A stretch of DNA of 64,000 bases, taken from positions 124,001 through 188,000 of the forward strand of contig JAPZLL010000013.1 in NCBI GenBank assembly GCA_036250225.1, read 5' to 3'. The DNA is from Cercophora sp. LCS_1 (taxonomy: Eukaryota; Ascomycota; Sordariomycetes; Sordariales; Lasiosphaeriaceae). Below are positions 31,165-39,712 of the stretch, piece by piece. The notes below the pieces were generated by a model. That model was given only the letters and a program-made list of their open reading frames with translations. It was not told the DNA's origin and ran no database searches. Each line of letters opens with the position of its first letter. Within the stretch, counting starts at the first letter, position 1. A program made the translations under genes and the position numbers.

Positions 31165-34080
31165 ATGACTCAACGACTGTCAGCTCTAATGGATGAACCA
31201 TTTCGAATCGATGACCACCTGACAGACGAGTTTGTGACGAATCTCATCAAACTGCTCCTCAAAGTTCTCCGTTGCCCGGAAGTCTTGTCACCACAACAAC
31301 AATGGGCGAGACGGGCCCTGCTATTTTTCGCAAGTGTTCTCGAGTGCTTGTCTACACTATTGAAGGGCTTCGGGGAGGCCTACACTGTACGCTCGGTCGA
31401 GTGGGTCGTCAGTTCGCATTTCGGGTGGCAACCAAGCGTGTTAGCTCGGGCGTTCTGGTTGCTTGTGCGGCCGGCCCTACGGAAGGACGCTCGCTGGCAT
31501 CCTTGGGACCAACTCCGGACATGGGCACTCTCTGACGAGCCCAGTCATCCACCATTCCCCTTCGTCAACAGTTTCCTATACTCGGCTTGCTTTCTCTTTC
31601 CCCGGACACTGGCAACATTCTACGAGGACACCTTCACTCAACTATGTGCGGATACCTGGGTGTTATACTTTGGCCTCCTCTCGCATCCAATATGGCTTCC
31701 GTATTGGTTGCCACAAACAGCAAGCTATTTTAAATCAGCACCCCGGAGCATCTGGCGAAACTGGGTCGCGTCCATCGTCACAAAGGGGCAGTCTGGGCTT
31801 GTCGCCGCAGGGCTCCTCTTCCTTCTGGGGGAGTTGGCGTGGGATCTGGTGACCACCCCGGAGGTTCTCAGTGCCCTTGGATGGCTCATTTGGGACTACT
31901 ACCGACATCTAATGTTCTATAGCGCCGAGCTTTGGGATTTAGGCACCAGGTACTATTTCGCTCACCTAGCAGTCTCCCTGTGGGTAAAGAGCTGGTTGTG
32001 GAACGGTTGGCGAAGGTGTTTTCAACGAGAATCCCTGCGCCTCGATAAATCAGAGCCATTCATCTACCAGCCTCTGGAGCCACGCCACATCAGACTTTTG
32101 GAGATAAGAAGACACAGGTGGACCTGGGAGCTGGAATGCCAGATTCGCCATGTGAATCTCGACAGCAACCCCGTCTATGAAGCTATCTCCTACACATGGG
32201 GACAGATGAAGTTGCAGCACAACATCCGTCTGGGTGCGAAGTGGCTGAGCATAACCTCCAACGCCCACACGATTCTCCAAGACCGAGCGTCCTTTTTTCA
32301 CGTTCGAACGCTCTGGATCGACTGCATCTGCATCGATCAGACAAACAACGACGAGAAAAGTATCCAGGTGCCCCTCATGGAGGAGATCTACCAGCAAGCA
32401 AAGAGAACCATCATCCACCTTGGAGAATACAATGGCGCGAGGCAGGCATTCAGCCTCATGAGGGACCTGGTCTGGCTGCACCAATATTATGACTCGATTG
32501 TTGATAACCCAGCGTTCGAGGCCTTTGTCGGCTGGGCAACCAAGAAAGAAATCCGAGACGGCTTGATTGGTTGTATTGGAGATTTGGCTCAAATGGATAC
32601 TCGGTGGCCGCGCCTTGGTCACATCTTGCGCGATGGCTACTTTTCGCGGGTTTGGATCATGCAGGAGGTCGTCTTCGGATCAACGTGTCACATCCGCTGC
32701 GGCGGCGTCTGGTTGGACTGGAGAGACTTCGCCAGGGCTGTCGCTTTGGTATTTGACGATGAAACCCGAAACGCCAACTACCTCGGCCGTCTTAGGATGT
32801 CGGGCTCGGTGTCTACTGTCGCCCATCTGCTACATCTCATCACACTCAAGGACAAGGAAGCACTGTCTAGAGCGTTGGGAACTCGCGCTATCCGGCCAAC
32901 ACTGTGCGAGATTCTTTGCAGTGCCTTGGTCGAGGGTCTACAGTCCTCTGACCCCCGCGATCGCGTCTTTGGCCTTGTCAGTCTCTCTAGAAATGCACGC
33001 GACCCTGACTTTGCGCCAGACTATAGCAACACACATGACCTCGGCGACTTCTACACACGACTGTGCTGCAAGTTTCTACGGCGAGGCGGAGGTCGTCACA
33101 TCTTTCGAGCCGCGGGCATTGGACGAAGCCGCTTTGTCTCGGATCTTCCATCATGGGTACCAGACTGGACTTGCAAGTCAGAACCACCGGCCCACTCAGC
33201 TCTCCAGCCACCTTTTAGTGCCGGCGGGAGACGAGATGCCCCCCTTAACTTTCCTGGACCCAAGGAGATCTCAATCCGTGGTATCGTCTTTGACAGGATC
33301 AACGCCGTCTCGGATCGGCAGTTTCTTCTCGGTGCGAAACAGCTACGAGACGCTCCGCCAACACATCGCCTCTTCCACGCTTGTCTTGCTATCTTTGAGG
33401 CGTTGAAGCTGAGCAGGAGCCTCGCCGATGATAGTGGAAATACCGCTCAATCTCAATCCCCCCCGCGAGGATACGAAGCCCTGTGGAAGACATTTGTCGC
33501 CGACTCGGTCCAAACTCCGCTCTTCGCACGTAAGAAACCGACTCAGAAATCGTACGACTGGTCTTCCCCCTTTGGTATGAGTGGTACGAGCCAAAAGCTG
33601 CTCCGGGTGTACCAACGAGTTCCGGTTGGAGAATGGGACATGCTGCTGCCAGCTTGGCAGCGTATCGTGACTTTTCCGGCTGTCCGGGCCCTTCTAGAGG
33701 CTGAACTCGCCGGCGGGACAGGCCCAGACCGCTCTGCTGAGGTTGACCTGCTGTGGAAGCTGGTTCGGGGAAATAGGGATCTGGAGAAAGATGTAGGAGT
33801 CATACTGAAGGATGGGGGTGTCAGTTTGATCCTTGGAGTCTGCGTTAGGCGGTTTGCTTTGACCGAGGGTGGTCGTATGGCTCTTGTTCCTCCGCTTGCG
33901 GTGGTGGGCGATGTTGTTTGTGTTGGGGTTGGCCTTGAGGCGCCGCTGATTCTGCGAAAAGGGAAGGACATGGATGGCGAGGTTGTATATCAGCTTGTTG
34001 GGGAGGCATATGTTCATGGCATCATGGATGGTGAGCTTGCAGAGGAAGCGGATGACGGCGGGTGGATACGGCTTGTTTAG
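31165..34080 (+). CDS. HET-domain protein with membrane-like N-terminal region, 971 aa
   Basis: Single exon from ATG 31165. Residues 1-310 contain several hydrophobic or aromatic stretches (for example ALLFFASVLECLSTLLKG, FVNSFLYSACFLFPRTLATF, WVLYFGLLSHPIWLPYWLP, SGLVAAGLLFLLGELAWDLV), suggesting membrane association. The HET domain begins near residue 336 with YEAISYTWG, followed by LWIDCICIDQ, RTIIHLGEY and, further on, SRVWIMQEVVFG; these are the canonical block 1-3 motifs. A typical HET tail follows (DPRDRVFGLVSL, YSNTHDLGDFY, LPSWVPDW). HET proteins trigger heterokaryon-incompatibility or immune-like cell death in ascomycetes. The partner is unknown. No NACHT or repeat domain is attached, and no frame break is seen. 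Confidence 0.9.
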   Translation: MTQRLSALMDEPFRIDDHLTDEFVTNLIKLLLKVLRCPEVLSPQQQWARRALLFFASVLECLSTLLKGFGEAYTVRSVEWVVSSHFGWQPSVLARAFWLLVRPALRKDARWHPWDQLRTWALSDEPSHPPFPFVNSFLYSACFLFPRTLATFYEDTFTQLCADTWVLYFGLLSHPIWLPYWLPQTASYFKSAPRSIWRNWVASIVTKGQSGLVAAGLLFLLGELAWDLVTTPEVLSALGWLIWDYYRHLMFYSAELWDLGTRYYFAHLAVSLWVKSWLWNGWRRCFQRESLRLDKSEPFIYQPLEPRHIRLLEIRRHRWTWELECQIRHVNLDSNPVYEAISYTWGQMKLQHNIRLGAKWLSITSNAHTILQDRASFFHVRTLWIDCICIDQTNNDEKSIQVPLMEEIYQQAKRTIIHLGEYNGARQAFSLMRDLVWLHQYYDSIVDNPAFEAFVGWATKKEIRDGLIGCIGDLAQMDTRWPRLGHILRDGYFSRVWIMQEVVFGSTCHIRCGGVWLDWRDFARAVALVFDDETRNANYLGRLRMSGSVSTVAHLLHLITLKDKEALSRALGTRAIRPTLCEILCSALVEGLQSSDPRDRVFGLVSLSRNARDPDFAPDYSNTHDLGDFYTRLCCKFLRRGGGRHIFRAAGIGRSRFVSDLPSWVPDWTCKSEPPAHSALQPPFSAGGRRDAPLNFPGPKEISIRGIVFDRINAVSDRQFLLGAKQLRDAPPTHRLFHACLAIFEALKLSRSLADDSGNTAQSQSPPRGYEALWKTFVADSVQTPLFARKKPTQKSYDWSSPFGMSGTSQKLLRVYQRVPVGEWDMLLPAWQRIVTFPAVRALLEAELAGGTGPDRSAEVDLLWKLVRGNRDLEKDVGVILKDGGVSLILGVCVRRFALTEGGRMALVPPLAVVGDVVCVGVGLEAPLILRKGKDMDGEVVYQLVGEAYVHGIMDGELAEEADDGGWIRLV

Positions 34081-34441
34081 GCCGTGCTGATCGTGGGTTT
34101 TGTTTCGTACAATACTTCCGGTTGGGGAATGTTTTGCAGTCTTTTATTTCTTGCTTTTTCATTCACAACCGGTGCTTGGGGGATCCGATGTATCCTGTCG
34201 AACAGAGAGTTGATGCGATAACCCGAATAGCTCTCTACACGGGCGCTAGATTTGAAAATGGTTACAGAATCAAATGCATCACATCTGCACTCCCAACATA
34301 CACCGCGCAGATTATGCATACCTATCCAGATATACAGCAAACTCTTTCAGTAACACTCGGGTCTTAAAAGCAGATTCCAGCTATGGCTCAGCAAAAAGGG
34401 CGCCAATAAGCCTTTCGATCTCCTGAAAAGGCCCTTGTCGT
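34081..34441. other. Convergent 3' flanks, no gene seen
   Basis: Lies between the HET gene stop (+) and the P450 stop (-). AT-richer than its surroundings, with no recognisable coding content. Confidence 0.4.
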
Positions 34442-36282
34442 TTACGTCCTCTCGGTCAGCTTGACAACCAACGGTGGCTTGGCCCACAACAACCGAAACT
34501 TGGCCTTGTCAATCCAATCCAGGTCCTTCTCAACAGCCTCCATATCGAACTTGTAATGCAACTTTGCCATGATGAGCCGGAGTTTTGTCAAGGCCACCCT
34601 AATCGTCATCAGCCTACTCACAATGACGACAACATGGAATGAAGAAACAAAGTATGGAAACTTACCCTTTTCCAATGCACGCCCTAGTGCCCACGCCAAA
34701 CGGCTGACTGGCTTCCAAGGCATCACCGCTCTGTCCGATCCACCGCTCCGGTCGAAACTCGGCTGCATCTTTAAAATTGGCCGAATATGTGGCTGCCGCG
34801 TAGTAGCTTGTCGCCACCCATGTCTAGCCCACGTTAGCTCGGAGGAGTATTAGGGGAAAAGAAAGCGTACACCAGCAGGTAAGTGGTAGCCGTCCACCGT
34901 ATCGCCGCCAGGCGGCACGACTCTGGACGGAAGCCACGCCACTGGTGCCAGCAGTCTCATGGCTTCGTTGAGGACCGCGTTCAGATACTCCAGATCAGCG
35001 GTCGAACTGCACGATATCTCCTCATAGCTCTTGAAGCGCCCACGGATTTCAGCCCGTAGTTTCCTCATGACAGCCGGATCGCGCATGACAAAGTGGTTAG
35101 CGGTGGTGAGAGCCGTGATGGACGTCTCGGTGCCAGCAATGACGACATCGGAAAGCTGCGCGGCGATGGACTCGGTGGTGAAACTGTTCCCTTCCTTTTC
35201 GCCGGCTTGGAGGATAAGCCCTAAAATATCTGGTCGATCGGATGGGCTGTCCAATCGTCTAACCTTGTCAGCAGGCATTAAAATCACAACTACTTTGTGA
35301 AAGGAACTCACTTCTTAACCATCTCAATACACATCGCCTCATGCATCCCCAACTCCTTGATCATGGCCACCATCTGCGGCGGCTTGAGCGCAAGCAACAG
35401 CTTCCCCAACCACGGGAACCGCATCACCGCCACACCTTCACCCATAGCCTGCGCTCCGTTCCGGAAAAAGGTCGCCCAGGGGTGAATCCTTCCCGCCGCG
35501 ACAGACCCAAACGACTCGCCGAGTGCCAGACTGGTGGCGATATCAAACGACACAAGACTCAGATACAGCGTCATGTCAACCTCTTGTTTGCTGGTAGCCT
35601 TTTTTGCCAGCTCAGCGATGAAATCGTTCACAATCTGGTTAATCAGCGGCCACTGTAACCGCAACGAACGGTCCGAAAAGGCAGGCGCGAGCATCTTGCG
35701 CATTTTGGCGTGTTCAGCTGGGTCCCGCTCGTTGACGATGGAGCGCGCTTGGTCGGTAAAGGCGGCTGCGTCGTAGGCGGCCGATTTGATAAAGACGCCG
35801 TGGTCCTTGCGGAAGCCGTAGATGTCGCGCCATGAGGTCGGGGTTGTGAAGGAGAGTTCGGAGGGGGCGAGGCGGACGACGGGGCCTGTTTGGTGGGTGT
35901 GTTTAGGGATGTGTATCATGGGAATGAAAGGGAAAGGAAGGGAATGGATGGAAGTACCGTATTTCTCGTGCAGAGAGGCAACCCATTTTGGGTGGTCGCC
36001 CGCGAAGATGTGGTAGCTGTAGGGGAGCTACGCAATTATACCGGTGTTAGAAAAGGGGGGCAATGACGTGACACTACCAAGGGATGGAGTTTACAAACAT
36101 TGGTGATGGCGCAGAGAAACGGGCCGGGGAATTTGGAGAGAGGATGGCGGCGGTATGAGATGACCTTTGTCACCAGGTACGCCAGCGCTGCTACCTGCGG
36201 GATGATTGTCAACAGGGATCATGGTTGACCGCCTGGGATGGCTTACCAACAGCCCGATGGAATAAGGAAATGAAAACACCAT
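34442..36282 (-). CDS. Cytochrome P450 monooxygenase, 492 aa, seven exons
   Basis: Minus-strand exons are 36282-36247, 36194-36099, 36027-35958, 35885-35312, 35258-34871, 34823-34666 and 34598-34442; introns are 52, 71, 72, 53, 47 and 67 nt, and the sum is 493 codons. The N-terminus is a membrane anchor (MVFSFPYSIGLL, VAALAYLVTKVI) followed by the Pro-rich hinge KFPGPF. The I-helix is AGTETS (oxygen activation), the K-helix is NEAMRL (ExxR), the PERF-like block is FRPERW, and the haem loop is FGVGTRACIGKG with the thiolate Cys. All key residues are intact, so an active ER monooxygenase is expected. The N-terminal pattern (PKWVASLHEKYG, GPVVRLAPSELSF) fits CYP families of secondary metabolism or detoxification such as CYP58/CYP65-like; subfamily not assigned. 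No cluster backbone lies nearby. Confidence 0.92.
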
Positions 36283-36862
36283 GATAGCCCGTCGTGTCGT
36301 GTGGTGAGAACTGAGTCGACACAATGTTCCGCAACGATGACTGAATTGATGTCGTTGCAAAGAGGACGTGGGGACGTCGCATCGGAAACGACGAAGCGAG
36401 GAAGATCGTCCCGGATCCGGACAGCACATGTCTCGGCACTCTCCGTTCCTGCTCAAAACGAATGCAGACAGGGATGAGACACCCTGCAGCGTGCAACCAG
36501 GCAGACTTTTCGAACCAATGCGAATGCGTGTTGGGTGCAAGGTGCGACGGAAATATGCCAGTTACCTCGCATTTCCGCCCGTCAAGGATTCCGAGGCACA
36601 CTGTTTTGTTTCCTTTGCTTTCGAACATGTGCGCGAGTCTTGTTCCAGTGAAACGTCAGTGTGGTAATACAAATGCAGTAACTGTACTGAATTGGTATTT
36701 CTGGCGATGGGAGCCTATTAATACCTCCAAATTGGCAGTCTTGACAAGAACAGCAGCATTTCCCTTTCGGACTGACAGCGACAAACGACATCGCTACGTC
36801 AGGCACAAGCCCCTGAAGAAACCAGATAGAACACCTTTCGTCCTCCACCACAACCGACACCG
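36283..36862. other. Intergenic region, no gene seen
   Basis: Promoter of the seven-exon P450 (-) and 3' flank of the F-box gene (-). The frame at 36462-37238 (+) is a shadow that runs into the F-box gene. Confidence 0.45.
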
Positions 36863-38689
36863 TCAATCCTCCTTCTCCGCATCCTCGTCTTCGTCAGAAT
36901 CGGAGCTCTCAAAGTCAGACACCGTCCGAAACCACGCAGTAGGCATCGTAAAGTCCGGCTCACTATCATACGCATCCTCAGGGTCCTTCCTAACAACCTT
37001 GAACGGCGTATTCGGAAACAACTTGTCCTCCGCATACTCATCGGTCAAATACGGGAAATGCTGCCTCAGGGTGTGGAACGGGGCGCGATGGGTCAATCCA
37101 ACCCAGGGCAACTCAAACGTGTCAAGGTCCTCCACAGAAAACTTGGTCTTTTCCTTGTCACTCCCATCCGCCTTGCTGGTCGTTCGCAGCCAGAAAAGAT
37201 ACCGCTGCAAGGCAAACCGCACAGCCGCCATCTTGTAGCACGTCGTCTCGCGTGGTATCTTGACGAGATCATTATAACGTTGGCTTTCAAGGCCACCCTT
37301 TGTGGCGTGAGGTGACCTGCCAGCTTCGTACGATGCCTTCTTGGTCTCGTACTTTCTGCCCCGTTCTTCGCATAGCTGTTTGACTTCGTCGTGGGGGCGG
37401 ATCTTGTCAGAGTATTTGAACGCGAAAAACGGCTCTTCAAGAGCAACGCGCGTCAATAGTGGGAAGCTATCATCGTCAAAGACGTCGCGGAGAAGACTGA
37501 CGATATCCCTTCGCTGCATTTCCTCTTCGCTGTAGAGTGTGAGGGACTTGAGGCTGTGAGGCAGTGTGTCTTTGAGCAAGAATGGCGCAATGTGGTCCCG
37601 GCAACATCCAAGAAGGGTTGATGTCTGGACAGAAAGATGCTGGAGGGCTTTGAAGCCCTGCAGGGTGCCCAGGTGCAAGTGATGGGGATTGCGGTCTTGT
37701 GGCGATCTCCACATGGTTCCTCGGTAGAGATCCAACCGCTCGAGAGACTGATCGTGTTGCCGGATCATATCCCACAAGTCCAGGTTGGATGTTTGCTTGC
37801 TGCCTGCAGCATCCGGAAGCGAACTGTCATCTCTCGAGTACGTCGATAAAGCAGTCAATCGTTTCGGGAGTGCGAGCAGCGCACGCACGTCGTGAGGGTC
37901 AAGTCGATACGCGACGTGGAAAACTAGCGTCAAATCCGTAATGTTGGACGATCTGGGACTGTTTCCAAGCCGTTCAGCTGCGCCATCCGGAACGAGGTCA
38001 GATAACGAAAGCGTCGAAATGCTCGGTAGCCGAAACAGAGGCCACAACCCGTCCAGTCGGAGCGTGTATGCGCAGTGTCCAATATTGTATATGTCTCCGA
38101 TCGTGTCGTATTCCCGGTAGTTCCACCCGCTCGCTAGAGTGACCTCTTCAAGTCTTCTCAAAGGACGTTCATCCCCCGAACCGGCTTCCCCAACTGCTTG
38201 TCGCAGCACTTCGGCCAAAAAGATGTCCGTCTCCGCAACATGGGCGTCCAGCTTTGCCAAATTCCGCAGCGTAACCAGCAACAACGCCATCAACGGCCTT
38301 GGATCCGCCTTCTTCAGAGCCTCGAAGATCTCACCTTCAATCCGCCCAAGCCCCGCAGTATGAATAGCACCGCGGATCAAATCGAGATCTTCATCCTGCA
38401 GAACCAACAAACCGCCTTTGTGAACAAGGCCAAACCGCCAATTCCGAATCCTCAACTCCTCGACGCTCTCTGCTATGCGTTGATTGCAAAGAGCAGACCT
38501 TGAAAACTTCCACAACGACGAAATCGAGTGCTTTGTCCCGTCGTACGACCATGTCGAGTAAATGTGACCGTGAAGCGCGGTGTGCCAGTGGCGGGACACC
38601 AGGACAAAGCGGCAGAGATCCCGACTGCTAACAGCTGCATCACGAATGATAAGCCCAAAAAGCTCGGCGGGGAGACGGGCGGGGTCCAT
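36863..38689 (-). CDS. F-box protein, about 608 aa
   Basis: Single exon. The N-terminus MDPARLPAELFGLIIRDAAV...LVSRHWHTAL is an F-box (LPxEhhxxIh...LxxhxLVSRxW), the Skp1-binding element of SCF ubiquitin ligases. The ATG at 38689 places the F-box at residues 5-50 as usual; an in-frame ATG at 38773 would add 28 residues. The central part has irregular Leu-rich segments (LRLDGLWPLFRLPSISTLSL, LDLYRGTMW, LKSLTLYSEEE) resembling degenerate LRRs that could bind a substrate. The C-terminus is strongly acidic (SSDSDEDEDAEKED), probably disordered. The substrate is unknown. Confidence 0.85.
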   Translation of the reverse strand: MDPARLPAELFGLIIRDAAVSSRDLCRFVLVSRHWHTALHGHIYSTWSYDGTKHSISSLWKFSRSALCNQRIAESVEELRIRNWRFGLVHKGGLLVLQDEDLDLIRGAIHTAGLGRIEGEIFEALKKADPRPLMALLLVTLRNLAKLDAHVAETDIFLAEVLRQAVGEAGSGDERPLRRLEEVTLASGWNYREYDTIGDIYNIGHCAYTLRLDGLWPLFRLPSISTLSLSDLVPDGAAERLGNSPRSSNITDLTLVFHVAYRLDPHDVRALLALPKRLTALSTYSRDDSSLPDAAGSKQTSNLDLWDMIRQHDQSLERLDLYRGTMWRSPQDRNPHHLHLGTLQGFKALQHLSVQTSTLLGCCRDHIAPFLLKDTLPHSLKSLTLYSEEEMQRRDIVSLLRDVFDDDSFPLLTRVALEEPFFAFKYSDKIRPHDEVKQLCEERGRKYETKKASYEAGRSPHATKGGLESQRYNDLVKIPRETTCYKMAAVRFALQRYLFWLRTTSKADGSDKEKTKFSVEDLDTFELPWVGLTHRAPFHTLRQHFPYLTDEYAEDKLFPNTPFKVVRKDPEDAYDSEPDFTMPTAWFRTVSDFESSDSDEDEDAEKED

Positions 38690-39104
38690 AACGTTCTTGG
38701 TTTGCTGTGTTGGGACTTGGATGGAAGGGGCGTGGACATGGGAAAGTCGAAGCGGTGAGACTGCTATGCGCATGATGCATCACTCGGCGGCCTCATCAGC
38801 TGAGTGAGCAGTGCCTGCTTGTGCTTGTGCGAGTGCAGGCAGCGACCCCAACACTTTGAAAATCACCCCTGGAACAAAACAAAGAAAAAAGGAGCAAAAG
38901 TAACCCTATTTAGGTAGCCAGCAATGAGGTATTACTTTTCATCAAAAAATATCGCCCTTTTGCTGTAAGCTGCCATGCTGCCAACCCTGAAAACCACCGC
39001 CAAGCCCAGTCAACACCATCGCGGGGTCATGCACCTCAGCCACCAAAAACTCAAACAAAACCGCCAAAGTAACAAGATGCAAAAAACAACAGCAACAAAA
39101 CTCT
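38690..39104. other. Intergenic region, no gene seen
   Basis: Upstream region of the F-box gene. It includes A-runs at 39081-39086 and 39097-39100, which read as T-runs downstream of the minus-strand tRNA-His and are likely Pol III terminators. Confidence 0.5.
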
Positions 39105-39175
39105 GGGATTGCCAGGAATCGAACCTGGGTCAACTCGGCCACAACGAGTTATACTAACCACTATACTACAATCCC
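39105..39175 (-). tRNA. tRNA-His (GTG)
   Basis: Minus strand. The acceptor stem GGGATTG pairs with CAATCCC. The D arm contains GTGGTTAGTA. The anticodon arm ACTCG-TTGTGGC-CGAGT has GTG in the middle of the 7-nt loop. The T arm is CCAGG-TTCGATT-CCTGG. No intron. T-runs follow downstream. This is the standard eukaryotic tRNA-His, with G-1 added post-transcriptionally. Confidence 0.93.
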
Positions 39176-39712
39176 TTCCACTTTTGTGGAACTCTAGTCC
39201 GCCAAACCCACTCCAGTTCTCCAGACACCATGGCGGAGTGACAAGGCTTCCGTCTTTTCTCTGTGTGGAGACCATCACCTTGAAGACTAGCTGGCGCCTG
39301 GTGGAGGTTCTTCGTTGAGAGCCGTGACATACTGACCACGCAACCCCCGAGTTACCCTCATCACCACTCTCCAAAGCAGAGTCATCAAGGAAACACAAAT
39401 ATCTCGAGGTGCACGGTAATCTCATTCTTACGCCTCTGGCTATGACCTGTGACCCTATTCAAATGTCCTCCCCTGCTTCCTACCTTTTGCCCCTGTCCCC
39501 ATTCCTCCCTCATAACCAAGAAAGTGGGTATTTTTGAAGAGACCATGTGCAAGCCGACGCAAGGAAAACGAAAACAAGAAAACACAACAAAAAAAAAATA
39601 AAAAAATAAGCCTATGATATTTCTCTCTCCCGTAGGTGCCAATCCATGGTTGTTCTGTCCGCAAGCAATGCAATAAACGCCGTCCGGCCGCCTTCCCGCA
39701 ATCTGATGCCCA
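39176..39712. other. Intergenic region, no gene seen
   Basis: Region between the tRNA-His and the 3' end of the GAR-domain gene, with an A-rich stretch near 39588-39609. No recognisable coding sequence. Confidence 0.45.

Noticed and set aside
21570..36282. Possible secondary-metabolite cluster (GFA protein, SDR, two P450s)
   Set aside because: The genes are spread over 15 kb with unrelated genes between, and no polyketide synthase, NRPS, terpene synthase or prenyltransferase is present.
36462..37238. 258-codon plus-strand frame
   Set aside because: It runs antisense into the F-box gene and shows no domain or start context.
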